A DNA stretch of 64,000 nucleotides from Actinocrinis sp035605935 (GTDB lineage: Bacteria; Actinomycetota; Actinomycetes; Streptomycetales; Catenulisporaceae): assembly GCF_035605935.1 (NCBI RefSeq), contig NZ_DATNGK010000062.1:23051-87050 (forward strand), read 5' to 3'. Below are positions 50,733 to 59,175 of the stretch, one piece after another (the first letter of the stretch is position 1; each line of letters opens with the position of its first letter). Both the position numbers and the translations under genes were made by a program. Under the pieces are notes generated by a model. It did no database searches, was not told where the DNA came from, and saw nothing but the letters and a program-made list of their open reading frames with translations.

Positions 50733-51680
50733 ATGCACGCAGCGCAACCATCAAGCGCTCACCCTTATGCCGTCGAGATCACCGGGCTGGTCAAGCGATA
50801 CGGCGAGAAGACCGCTGTTCAGGGCCTGGATCTGCGCGTCGAGCACGGCTCGCTGACCGCGGTCCTCGGGCCCAACGGGGCCGGCAAGACCACCACGATC
50901 GAGTGCTGCGAGGGTTACCGCAGGCCGGACGGTGGCACGGTGCGCGTGCTGGGGCTCGATCCGGTCGCCGATGCCGCCACCTTGCGCCCGCGCATCGGCG
51001 TCATGCTTCAGTCCGGCGGCATCTACCAGGCCATTCGCGCGATGGAGATGCTGCGGCACGTCGCCTCTCTCTATGCGAATCCGTTGAACGTAGACGCGCT
51101 GGCCGAACGCCTCGGCCTCGATTCCTGCGGCAAGACGCCGTTCCGCAGGCTCTCCGGCGGCCAACAGCAGCGTCTCTCGCTCGCCCTAGCAGTGGTCGGC
51201 CGCCCTGAGCTGGTGTTTCTCGATGAGCCAACTGCCGGACTCGACGTGCAGGCCCGGCACGCCACCTGGGAACTGATCGAGCAGCTGCGCCAGGACGGCG
51301 TGACTGTGGTGTTGACCACACACCTGCTCGACGAGGCCGAACGGCTGGCCGACAAGGTCGCGATCATCGATTCCGGGCGCGTCATCGCCTACGACTCACC
51401 GCAGCAGCTGGCCAGCTCCGTCGTCGCACAGGACTCAATCCGCTTCGAGGCGCCCTCAGGCCTGGACCTGACGGACCTTCTGATCGCCGTCGCGCCTGGC
51501 TGTAAGGCGTTCGAACCGGCACCGGGCAGCTACCGTGTCGAAGGCGAGGTGACGCCGGACACGCTCGCCGCGACCACCGCATGGTGCGCGAGGCTCGGCA
51601 TCATGCCGCGCAACCTGGCGATCGAGCAGCGCTCCCTGGAAGACGTGTTCCTTGATCTGACCGGAAGGGGACTGCGGTGA
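50733..51680 (+). CDS. ABC transporter ATP-binding protein linked to ctaA
   Basis: A 315-residue ATPase: Walker A GPNGAGKTT, Q-loop MLQSGGIYQ, signature LSGGQQQR, Walker B VFLDEPTAGLD, H-loop LTTHLLDEAE, and a C-terminal tail ending LEDVFLDLTGRGL. Its stop overlaps the start of the permease (GTGA). This ATPase-permease pair next to ctaA is conserved in actinobacteria; a role in heme or oxidase biogenesis is likely but unproven. Confidence 0.93.
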   Translation: MHAAQPSSAHPYAVEITGLVKRYGEKTAVQGLDLRVEHGSLTAVLGPNGAGKTTTIECCEGYRRPDGGTVRVLGLDPVADAATLRPRIGVMLQSGGIYQAIRAMEMLRHVASLYANPLNVDALAERLGLDSCGKTPFRRLSGGQQQRLSLALAVVGRPELVFLDEPTAGLDVQARHATWELIEQLRQDGVTVVLTTHLLDEAERLADKVAIIDSGRVIAYDSPQQLASSVVAQDSIRFEAPSGLDLTDLLIAVAPGCKAFEPAPGSYRVEGEVTPDTLAATTAWCARLGIMPRNLAIEQRSLEDVFLDLTGRGLR

Positions 51681-52495
51681 CCGCGCCCGCCGAGTCGATG
51701 CCCAGCACCGCCGTCGTCACGGGGCTGCGTCAGCCCGGCGCCTTCCACCCAGACCCGCGCCCGGCCGCCCCGGTGCGGATGATCCTCGCGCAGGCTCGGC
51801 TGGAAACCAGGATGCTGCTGCGCAACGCCGAGCAAGTGCTGCTCGCGATCGTGATCCCAGCCCTCATGCTCATCGCGTTCTCCGCGGAACCCCTCGGAAT
51901 CGTGACCGGCACCAGCCGGATCGACTACTTCGCGCCTGGCATTCTCGGTGCGGCGGTGCTCTCGACCGCGTTCGCCAGCCAGGCGATCGCGACCGGTTTC
52001 GAGCGGCGCTACGGCGTGCTCAAGCGACTGGGCGCGACCCCGCTGCCGCGCTGGGGGCTGCTGGTCGGCAAGGCGCTCTCAATCCTCGCGGTCGAGTGCG
52101 TACAAGTGGTGCTGCTGGTCGCCATCGCGCTGGTGATGGGCTGGCATCCGCACGGCGATCCGTTCGCGGTCCTCCTGCTGATCGCGCTCGGCACCGCGAC
52201 ATTCAGCGGCCTGGCCCTTTTACTGGCCGGTTCGCTGCGCGCCGAGGCCACTCTCGCCCTCGCCAACTTCGTCTTCCTCGTCCTGCTCGCGATCGGCGGC
52301 GTGGTGGTGCCGCTGGACAAGTTCGGGCACGGCGCGCAGTCCGCGCTGCAGTTCCTGCCGATCGGCGCGCTGACCAACGGCCTGCGGGACGTGTTGCAGC
52401 ACGGTTCGGCGCTGCCATGGGGTCCCGCGGGGATCCTGGCAGCGTGGACCGTGGTCGCGATCGCCGCGGCCGCCAAGACCTTCAAGTGGGAGTAG
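51677..52495 (+). CDS. ABC-2 type transporter permease linked to ctaA
   Basis: A 272-residue permease with about six membrane segments. IDYFAPGILGAAVLSTAFASQAIATGFERRYGVLKRLGATPLPRWGLLVGK is the conserved ABC-2 region, and QFLPIGALTNGLRDVLQHG matches the later signature. Start GTG 51677 overlaps the ATPase stop; ctaA follows after six bases, so the three genes form one operon. Confidence 0.92.
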   Translation: MTAPAESMPSTAVVTGLRQPGAFHPDPRPAAPVRMILAQARLETRMLLRNAEQVLLAIVIPALMLIAFSAEPLGIVTGTSRIDYFAPGILGAAVLSTAFASQAIATGFERRYGVLKRLGATPLPRWGLLVGKALSILAVECVQVVLLVAIALVMGWHPHGDPFAVLLLIALGTATFSGLALLLAGSLRAEATLALANFVFLVLLAIGGVVVPLDKFGHGAQSALQFLPIGALTNGLRDVLQHGSALPWGPAGILAAWTVVAIAAAAKTFKWE

Positions 52496-52501
52496 CCGCC
52501 G

Positions 52502-53470
52502 ATGACTGACACGACGGCAAAAACCGATGTCCCGCTCAACGAGACACCGACGACCCGCCCCGCCGTCTTGCTACGCCGCCCCTCGGCCCGCATGGTCCAG
52601 CTCGCCTGCCTCAGCACCTTGATCGCGAATACGTTGATCGTGGTGACCGGCGGAGCGGTGCGGCTGACCAACTCCGGGCTCGGCTGCCCGACGTGGCCCG
52701 AATGCACGGCCGGCTCCCTCGTTCCCGTTCCCTCGCTCGGCTACCACGGCGTCATCGAGTTCTCCAACCGCCTGCTGACCTACGCGGTGACCGCTGCCGT
52801 CGCGGCCGCCATCATCGCCACGATGCGGCAACGTCCCCGTCGTCCCGCCCTCGTCAGGCTGTCCTGGGCGCTGTTCTTCGGCGTCGTCGCGCAGGCGATC
52901 ATCGGCGGGATCTCGGTGCGCACGCAGTTGGCGCCCGGTTGGGTCGCGTTCCATTTCTGCTTCTCGATCGGCATGATCGCGGTCTCGTGGCTGCTGTGGG
53001 TACGCAGCCGAGAAAGTGATGCGCCCGCGCAGCCGCTGCTGCGCAGAGAGCTGATCTGGCTGGCCCGCACCCTCGTCGGCGCGGCCGGCGCGGTGGTAAT
53101 CGTTGGCACGCTGGTCACCGGAACCGGCCCACACGCGGGCGCTCTCGACGCGGCGCGGCGCCTGCCGTTCAAGCCGGTCGAGATCACGCAGGCTCATGCC
53201 GACCTGGTATTCATCGTCGTCGGACTCACCATCGCACTCTGGTTCGCACTCAAGGCAACCGACGCCCCGGCGGCGACCGTGCGCGCGACCCGTGACCTGT
53301 TCCTCGTCCTCGTCGCGCAGGCCGTGATCGGCTACACGCAGTACTTCACCGGCTTACCTGCCTGGCTGGTGCTGCTGCACATGACCGGAGCGTGCCTCAC
53401 TTGGATCGCCGCATGGCGCATCCTGACCTCTATGCGCGTGAGACCGGAACCAGGACCAGCGGACTTATAG
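52502..53470 (+). CDS. ctaA: Heme A synthase (CtaA/Cox15)
   Basis: A 322-residue membrane enzyme that oxidises heme O to heme A for cytochrome oxidase. GGAVRLTNSGLGCPTWPEC holds the paired cysteines of the Gram-positive type; heme-ligand histidines are in GYHGVIEFSNRLLTY, FHFCFSIG, ITQAHADL and LHMTGA. Eight hydrophobic segments. Last gene of the ABC-ctaA unit. ctaB, the preceding pathway step, lies 3 kb away on the other strand. Confidence 0.95.
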   Translation: MTDTTAKTDVPLNETPTTRPAVLLRRPSARMVQLACLSTLIANTLIVVTGGAVRLTNSGLGCPTWPECTAGSLVPVPSLGYHGVIEFSNRLLTYAVTAAVAAAIIATMRQRPRRPALVRLSWALFFGVVAQAIIGGISVRTQLAPGWVAFHFCFSIGMIAVSWLLWVRSRESDAPAQPLLRRELIWLARTLVGAAGAVVIVGTLVTGTGPHAGALDAARRLPFKPVEITQAHADLVFIVVGLTIALWFALKATDAPAATVRATRDLFLVLVAQAVIGYTQYFTGLPAWLVLLHMTGACLTWIAAWRILTSMRVRPEPGPADL

Positions 53471-53489
53471 CAGTCTGTCCCGCTCAGCA

Positions 53490-53708
53490 GGACACCCTGC
53501 CTTTCCCCACCCGACTAACCGCCGGCCGCCGTCCCGCTTTGCCCATACAAACCCGCGCGATGACATCTCCGCGACGCGGCCGGACTACAGCGGCGAGTCT
53601 CGTTCACAACGGCTCTCGACCATAGACGCCCTTGCGCGCTGGGAGTCTCGCGATAGCTTCGCCGACGGCAGACGAGGGCAACGCGGGACACGCGTGCACA
53701 GGTTTTTC
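53490..53708 (+). repeat. Large inverted repeat, left arm
   Basis: Runs from GGACACCCTG, 20 bases after the ctaA stop, to GGTTTTTC. It is the inverted copy of 53872-54088. In the best 159-base core (from ACCCGCGCGATGACATC to the T-run) I count about 21 mismatches, or about 87% identity; the outer 60 bases are less alike and need small gaps. A 25-base block GTCTCGCGATAGCTTCGCC... (53645-53669) is identical in both arms. No frame looks conserved as protein. Confidence 0.85.
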
Positions 53709-53871
53709 ACGCCACCACACGCAAACGGGTGAAACACCGAAAACACCCGCCATACAACCCCGAAACCCCGGAAAATAGAGCGCACCGACCGGACACCGCT
53801 ACCTCACGCGAGCGGAACCATATGCGGCGCAACAAGGGAGAACCGGCGGGTTCGCTGGTACCCGCTTTTCT
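53709..53871. other. Spacer between the inverted arms
   Basis: 163 bases richer in A/C runs than the flanks (GAAACACCGAAAACACCC, ACAACCCCGAAACCCCGG). It contains smaller complementary pairs such as CGGGTG/CACCCG near 53725-53749 and GCGGGT/ACCCGC near 53847-53866. No gene is supported in the whole 53471-54105 interval. Confidence 0.6.
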
Positions 53872-54088
53872 GAAAAATCCGTGCACGCGTATCCCGCGTT
53901 ACCCGCAACCGCCGTCGGCGAAGCTATCGCGAGACACCCAGCGCGCAAGAGCGTCTGTGGCCCAGCGCCGTTGTAAACGAAACTCGCCGCTGCACTCAAG
54001 CCGCGTAGCGGAGATGTCATCGCGCGGGTTTATTGGGGAAAAGCAGGACGGCGGGCGGCGGTTCGAGGGTGGGGAAAGCGGGTTGTCC
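53872..54088 (-). repeat. Large inverted repeat, right arm
   Basis: Inverted partner of 53490-53708, ending 17 bases before the DUF3224 stop codon at 54106. Transcripts reading through from ctaA would contain both arms and could fold into a long imperfect stem. See the left arm for identity. Confidence 0.85.
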
Positions 54089-54105
54089 AATTGAGCGAGA
54101 CAACG

Positions 54106-54513
54106 TCAGCCGAGTTCGTAGTCCAGCCAGAAGTGGTGCGTGCCATCCTCGTCAATGGACAGGCCGCCGGTTCCGGAGATGCCCTCAAGTTCGCCGGTGC
54201 CGCTGGTCGGGACGATTACGAAGTACTCGCCTTCGCGGTTCTCGCCGTGCGTGGTCGCGGAGTGCGCGAAGTTGAACGCCCCGGAGCGCCCTGCGACTGA
54301 GCCCTCGAACGACTCCATCGCGACATACGTCCCGACGCCGGCCTTCTGGTCATACGCGGAGACGAAGACGGTGGCGGAGCGCCCCTCGATCTCGCCTTCA
54401 TAGTGCTTCAACATCGTCGCCACACCGACATCCAACGCGGTCTTGAAGTCCGGGTCCGGAGCCACGGGGCTCGGCACGAAGCTGGCAACAGTGAATGTTC
54501 CGGAAGCTCTCAC
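54106..54513 (-). CDS. DUF3224 family protein
   Basis: A 135-residue small beta-barrel protein: ASGTFTVASFVPSPV opening, KHYEGEIEGRSATVFVSAYDQKAGVGTYVAMESFEGSVAGRSGAFNFAHSAT and GTGGLSIDEDGTHHFWLDYEL ending, the DUF3224 pattern (allene-oxide-cyclase-like barrel). Function unknown. Located between the inverted repeat and manA. Confidence 0.88.
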   Translation of the reverse strand: MRASGTFTVASFVPSPVAPDPDFKTALDVGVATMLKHYEGEIEGRSATVFVSAYDQKAGVGTYVAMESFEGSVAGRSGAFNFAHSATTHGENREGEYFVIVPTSGTGELEGISGTGGLSIDEDGTHHFWLDYELG

Positions 54514-54553
54514 CGCGCGATCGTAGCGTGCGGGCCGCTGGTATGGCGGACTG

Positions 54554-55753
54554 CTATTCGCCTGGTGAGGCGAGGAAGAGCGTTGCGGCGCCGGCGAGCA
54601 TGACGTTCACGTCGGTGGGTGACAGGTAGCACGACTGCCCGCGCTGCAACTCGAGAGTCTGGTCGCCGCTGATGGCCGTGGCCTCACCTTTAACAGAGAG
54701 GAGGATGCGCGGCAGTCCGTCTCCGGGGGCGGTGAGTGGCATCGATGGCTCGACGTTCAAGCGGCGCAGCCGGAACTCGGGAACCGGCGTCTCGAACTCT
54801 TCGACGCCGGGCGCGATCTGACGCGCGGTCAGGATCGGGACCGCGACCTCTGGGTCGAGTACCCGCACCAGCTCGGGGACGTCGATGTGCTTCGGGGTCA
54901 GTCCGGCGCGGATGACGTTGTCCGAGTTAGCCATCAGCTCGACGCCGGTCCCACGGATGTACGCGTGGACGCCGCCAGCGCCCATGAACAGCGCCTGTCC
55001 TGGCTGTACGACCGCATGGTTCATCAGTAGCGAGCAAACCAGGCCGATATCGCCGGGGTGATCCTTTGCCACGCGAGTGACCGCGTCGTATGCGGCCTGG
55101 AATTCGGACGGCTCGGCGGCCAGGCGCGTCGCTGCCTCGACTACATCACCGACCAGTGCGGCGCGCTCGGCTTGCGGCCAGGACAGCAGCGTGGCGAGCA
55201 CGCGTGCGACGGTGGTGGGCTTGGGGTCGGCTCGTAGGTCGCCGCTGAGGGCTGCGAGTGCGTCGACTTCGAGCTGGGAAAGGATCTCGGCGGCTTGCGG
55301 CGCGGACCTCAGCCCGGCCAGGACCTCGAACGGCGTGAGCGCGCAGAGGATTTCCGGTTTCGGCCAGTCGTCCACGTACACCCGCTCTCGGGCGTCGCGC
55401 GGCACGCCCCGGGCTTCCTCGGCCGTGAATCCCGCCTCGGCCTGCGCTCGATCCGGGTGCAGCTGGATTGAGAGTGCCTTTTTCGCGGCGAGGATCTTGA
55501 GCAGGAACGGCAGGCGTCCGTTGAAGCGCTCGGCTGTCGCCGCTCCGAGCTCGACTTCGGGAGCGGCGGCAATGGCCTGGTCGAGCGACACTTCGCGGCC
55601 GCCGCGGATCAGTCGCGAAGGGGCGGTTGGGTGCGCGCCCATCCACAGCTCGGCTTGCGGCGCGCCGGTGGGATTGTCGACGCCGAGCAACCGTGGGATC
55701 GCGGTCGGCGAACCCCAAGCGTACGGCTGGACAGTATTGCGCAGCAGATCCAC
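54554..55753 (-). CDS. manA: Mannose-6-phosphate isomerase, class I
   Basis: A 399-residue zinc enzyme linking fructose-6-P and mannose-6-P. LLRNTVQPYAWGSPTAIPRLLG, PQAELWMGAHPTAPS, LPFLLKILAAKKALSIQLHPD (zinc ligands Q/H), KPEILCALTPFEVLAGLR and GALFMGAGGVHAYIRGTGVELMANSDNVIRAGLTPKHID are all typical. Starts 12 bases after ctaB on the same strand, an unusual but common actinobacterial pairing; probably co-transcribed. Confidence 0.95.
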   Translation of the reverse strand: MDLLRNTVQPYAWGSPTAIPRLLGVDNPTGAPQAELWMGAHPTAPSRLIRGGREVSLDQAIAAAPEVELGAATAERFNGRLPFLLKILAAKKALSIQLHPDRAQAEAGFTAEEARGVPRDARERVYVDDWPKPEILCALTPFEVLAGLRSAPQAAEILSQLEVDALAALSGDLRADPKPTTVARVLATLLSWPQAERAALVGDVVEAATRLAAEPSEFQAAYDAVTRVAKDHPGDIGLVCSLLMNHAVVQPGQALFMGAGGVHAYIRGTGVELMANSDNVIRAGLTPKHIDVPELVRVLDPEVAVPILTARQIAPGVEEFETPVPEFRLRRLNVEPSMPLTAPGDGLPRILLSVKGEATAISGDQTLELQRGQSCYLSPTDVNVMLAGAATLFLASPGE

Positions 55754-55765
55754 GGCCGTCCCCGG

Positions 55766-56764
55766 CTAGTGGTGAATCAGCGGGTCGATCGCGGCGCAGA
55801 CGAACAAGAGCGCGAGGTAGGTGTTCGAGAAGTGGAACATCCGCATCGGGCGCAGCGCGGTTCCGGCGACACCCTTGCGGGCCGACCAGTGCAACCGGTG
55901 CGCCTCAGCGATGAACACCGCACCGAGCAGCGCCGCGCCGATCGTGTAGACCAGCCCGGTGTGCGCGATCGGCCACAACGCGAGCGAGCACCCGACGGTG
56001 GCCCAGGTGTACAGCAGCATCTGCCAGGCGACGTGCCGCTCGGTCGCGACAACCGGCAGCATCGGCACCTTGGCGGCCGCGTAGTCCTCGCGGTAACGCA
56101 GCGCCAACGCCCAGAAGTGCGGCGGGGTCCACAGGAAGACCACCAGGAACAGCACTACCGGCGGCCAGGCCAGGTGGTTGGTCACCGCGGTCCAGCCGAT
56201 CAGCGTCGGGAAGCAGCCGGCCGCGCCGCCCCACACGATGTTCTGCGCGGTGCGCCGCTTGAGGATCATCGAGTAGACGACGACGTAGAACACGTTCGCG
56301 GCGAGCGCCAGGCCGCTGGAGAGCCAGTTGACCAGAAAACCGAACCACAGCGTCGAGATAACGCCCAGGGCCAGGCCGAACACGACCGTCTGCTGCGCGG
56401 TCACCCGGTGGCGAGGCAGCGGGCGGCGGCGGGTACGGCGCATCTCGGCGTCAATGTCGCGATCAACCCAGCAGTTGAGCGCGTTGGCACTGCCCGCGGA
56501 CAAGTAGCCGCCGACGGTCACCGCGAGCACCAGCCAGAGCGAGGGCACGCCGTGCGCCGCCAGGAACATCACCGGAATCGTGGTGACGATCAGCAGCTCG
56601 ATGATCCGCGGCTTGGTGAGAGCGACGTAAGCGCTGAGGGTTTCGCGCCAGGCTGCTTTCGCTGACGAGTCGTCAGCAATGGGCATTGTGACGACGTCGG
56701 TATCCGGCGCGGGTGCGGCGACCGGCACCGCGGTCAACACCGGGTGGGACTCGACGGCTGTCAC
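55766..56764 (-). CDS. ctaB: Protoheme IX farnesyltransferase (heme O synthase)
   Basis: A 332-residue UbiA-family membrane enzyme that farnesylates heme B. SAYVALTKPRIIELLIVTTIPVMFLAAHG starts the core; the prenyl-diphosphate motif is LNCWVDRDIDAEMRRTRRRPLP, with a second aspartate region near YREDYAAAKVPMLPVV. Seven to nine membrane segments. GTG 56764 gives a 45-residue cytosolic tail; ATG 56686 is possible. Divergent from tkt, the standard actinobacterial order. Confidence 0.95.
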   Translation of the reverse strand: MTAVESHPVLTAVPVAAPAPDTDVVTMPIADDSSAKAAWRETLSAYVALTKPRIIELLIVTTIPVMFLAAHGVPSLWLVLAVTVGGYLSAGSANALNCWVDRDIDAEMRRTRRRPLPRHRVTAQQTVVFGLALGVISTLWFGFLVNWLSSGLALAANVFYVVVYSMILKRRTAQNIVWGGAAGCFPTLIGWTAVTNHLAWPPVVLFLVVFLWTPPHFWALALRYREDYAAAKVPMLPVVATERHVAWQMLLYTWATVGCSLALWPIAHTGLVYTIGAALLGAVFIAEAHRLHWSARKGVAGTALRPMRMFHFSNTYLALLFVCAAIDPLIHH

Positions 56765-56902
56765 AGGCGGGCCTCAATTGCTGCTGACGAGTACAACTTG
56801 ATTCGACGAAACTCTAGACCCCCGCCGCGCGGCGCTCGGCAGCGGGTCGCGTGGATTCACCGCGCTGACCCGGTCGGCCCCGCTGAACGGGTCAGTGGCC
56901 GG

Positions 56903-56933
56903 TTGAGGGGTAGGGTGACCCTCGAGATAACAG
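56903..56933 (+). promoter_or_regulatory. Candidate promoter of the pentose-phosphate operon
   Basis: TTGAGG (56903-56908) and TAACAG (56928-56933) with 19-base spacing, and a small palindrome GGGTGACCC between them. It is followed by a leader of about 110 bases before tkt. The interval 56765-57054 has no gene. The spacing is long, so this is tentative. Confidence 0.3.
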
Positions 56934-57054
56934 AATCAATGCATCGCCGCGCGGGGCCAGGCTGTTTCCGCACTCCACACAGCCCTGGTTGGCAGCGTCG
57001 CCGTCCGCCCCGACGCGCTGACGCTTTCATCCAGGAAAGGACGCGCGCGTTACT

Positions 57055-59154
57055 GTGAGCACGCCCACCCCCTTCGAGTGGACCGAACTGGACCAGCGGA
57101 CCGTGGACACGGTCCGGGTCCTGGCGATGGACGCGGTGCAGAAAGTCGGCAACGGCCACCCCGGCACCGCGATGTCGCTGGCCCCGGCGGCCACCCTCCT
57201 CTTCCAGAAGCACCTGCGCCACGACCCGGCCGACCCCAAGTGGGCCGGCCGCGACCGTTTCGTCCTGTCCCCCGGTCACTCCAGCCTGACGCTTTACATC
57301 CAGCTGTACCTGTCGGGCTACGGGCTCACCCTCGACGACCTCAAGTCCTTCCGCACCTGGGGTTCCCTGACGCCGGGTCACCCGGAGCACGGGCACACCG
57401 TCGGCGTCGAGACGACCACCGGTCCGCTCGGCCAAGGCCTGGCCAACGCGGTCGGCATGGCGATGGCCGCTCGGTACGAGCGCGGCCTGTACGACCCGGA
57501 CGCGGCCCCCGGGGCATCCCCGTTTGACCACCGGATTTACGCGTTCGCTTCGGATGGTGACCTGGAAGAGGGTGTGACGAGCGAGGCGTCGTCGATCGCG
57601 GGCACGCAGAAGCTTGGCAACCTGGTCGTCATCTACGACGACAACCACATCTCGATCGAGGGCGACACCAAGGTCGCCTTCACCGAGGACGTGCTCAAGC
57701 GCTACGAGGCCTACGGCTGGCACACGCAATCGGTCGAATTCACCACGGCGGACGGGTACGTCGAAGACGTCGAGGCGCTGCACAAGGCGATCCGCGCGGC
57801 TGAGAACGAGACCGATCGGCCGTCGATCATCCGGCTGCGCACCATCATCGCCTGGCCCGCGCCGAAGCTGCAGAACACCGGCAAGGCACACGGCTCCGCG
57901 CTCGGCGAGTCTGAGGTGGCGGCGACGAAGGAAGTGCTGGGTTTTGACCCTCAGCAGCATTTCGAGGTGGCTGAGGAGGTTTTGGCCCACGCGCGCAAGG
58001 TCGGCGAGCGGGGCAAGGCGGCGCGGGAGTCGTGGCGCGAGGGATTCGAGGCTTGGCGCTCGGCCAACCCGCAGCGCGCCGCCGAGTTCGACCGGATCGC
58101 AAGGCGGGAACTGCCTTCGGGTTGGGACGCCAAGTTGCCGCAGTTCCCGGCCGGAAAGGACATCGCCACCCGCAAGGCCTCCGAGGCCGCGATCCAGGCG
58201 ATCGCGGAGCAGCTGCCCGAGTTCTGGGGCGGTTCGGCTGACCTGGCGGAGTCGAACAACACCACCATCAAGGGTGGCTTGTCTTTCTTGCCGTACTACG
58301 AGGAGGACAACGAGTTCGGCGGCTCCTCGCCGTACGGGCGGATCCTGCACTTCGGCATCCGCGAGCACGCGATGGGCTCGATCCTCAACGGGATCGCCCT
58401 GCACGGCAACACCCGCGTGTTCGGCGGCACCTTCCTGGTGTTCTCCGACTACATGCGCCCTGCGGTGCGCCTGGCCTCGCTCATCCACCTACCGGTGACC
58501 TACGTGTGGACGCACGACTCGGTGGGCCTCGGCGAAGACGGCCCCACGCACCAGCCGGTCGAGCACTACGCGGCGCTGCGCGCGATCCCCGGATTCAACT
58601 TCGTGCGCCCGGCCGACGCGAACGAGACGGTTGCGGCTTGGAAGGCGACCCTGGAGCAAGACGGCCCGGTCGGCCTGGCGCTGAGCCGGCAGAACCTGCC
58701 GGTGTTCGACCACGAGGCCCTCGGCGCGTCGCTCTCCGTTAACGAAGGCGTCAAGCGCGGCGGGTACGTCTTGGCGGAGGCGAGCGGCGGCGCTCCGCAG
58801 CTCATCCTGATCGGCACCGGCTCCGAGGTACAGCTGGCGGTGGCTGCGCGGGAGAAGCTGGAGGAGTCCGGCGTGCCGACGCGCGTCGTCTCGATGCCGT
58901 GCGTGGAATGGTTCGACGCGCAGGATGCGGGTTACCAGGAGTCGGTACTGCCGAAGTCGGTCAAGGCGCGCGTCGCCGTGGAAGTCGGTGTCGCGCAGCC
59001 GTGGTACCGGTTTGTCGGAGACGCCGGCCGGATCGTCTCGCTGGAGCACTATGGCGCCTCGGCCGACTTCGCGACGCTGATGCGCGAGTTCGGCTTCACC
59101 GCCGAGGCCGTGGAGGCGGCCGCCAGGGAATCGCTCGCCGCGGTTGGTGCTTGA
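57055..59154 (+). CDS. tkt: Transketolase
   Basis: A 699-residue thiamine-diphosphate enzyme of the non-oxidative pentose phosphate branch. NGHPGTAMSLAPAATLLFQKHLRHDP is the start of the cofactor domain, SDGDLEEGVTSEASSIAGTQKLGNLVVIYDDN the TPP/Mg site, and WTHDSVGLGEDGPTHQPVEHYAALRAIP the pyrimidine domain. First gene of tkt-tal-zwf-opcA-pgl. GTG 57055 has AAAGGA somewhat far upstream. Confidence 0.96.
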   Translation: MSTPTPFEWTELDQRTVDTVRVLAMDAVQKVGNGHPGTAMSLAPAATLLFQKHLRHDPADPKWAGRDRFVLSPGHSSLTLYIQLYLSGYGLTLDDLKSFRTWGSLTPGHPEHGHTVGVETTTGPLGQGLANAVGMAMAARYERGLYDPDAAPGASPFDHRIYAFASDGDLEEGVTSEASSIAGTQKLGNLVVIYDDNHISIEGDTKVAFTEDVLKRYEAYGWHTQSVEFTTADGYVEDVEALHKAIRAAENETDRPSIIRLRTIIAWPAPKLQNTGKAHGSALGESEVAATKEVLGFDPQQHFEVAEEVLAHARKVGERGKAARESWREGFEAWRSANPQRAAEFDRIARRELPSGWDAKLPQFPAGKDIATRKASEAAIQAIAEQLPEFWGGSADLAESNNTTIKGGLSFLPYYEEDNEFGGSSPYGRILHFGIREHAMGSILNGIALHGNTRVFGGTFLVFSDYMRPAVRLASLIHLPVTYVWTHDSVGLGEDGPTHQPVEHYAALRAIPGFNFVRPADANETVAAWKATLEQDGPVGLALSRQNLPVFDHEALGASLSVNEGVKRGGYVLAEASGGAPQLILIGTGSEVQLAVAAREKLEESGVPTRVVSMPCVEWFDAQDAGYQESVLPKSVKARVAVEVGVAQPWYRFVGDAGRIVSLEHYGASADFATLMREFGFTAEAVEAAARESLAAVGA

Positions 59155-59175
59155 GTCTAGGGGAGATGAAAATTC

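Noticed and set aside
53490..54088. CRISPR array
   Set aside because: Only two copies, inverted and long; no short regularly spaced direct repeats.
53729..54094. Open frame in the right inverted arm with a similar frame on the minus strand of the left arm
   Set aside because: They share about 70% of residues over 40 codons, less than the DNA identity predicts under selection, and lack starts and family features. The likeness follows from the repeat.
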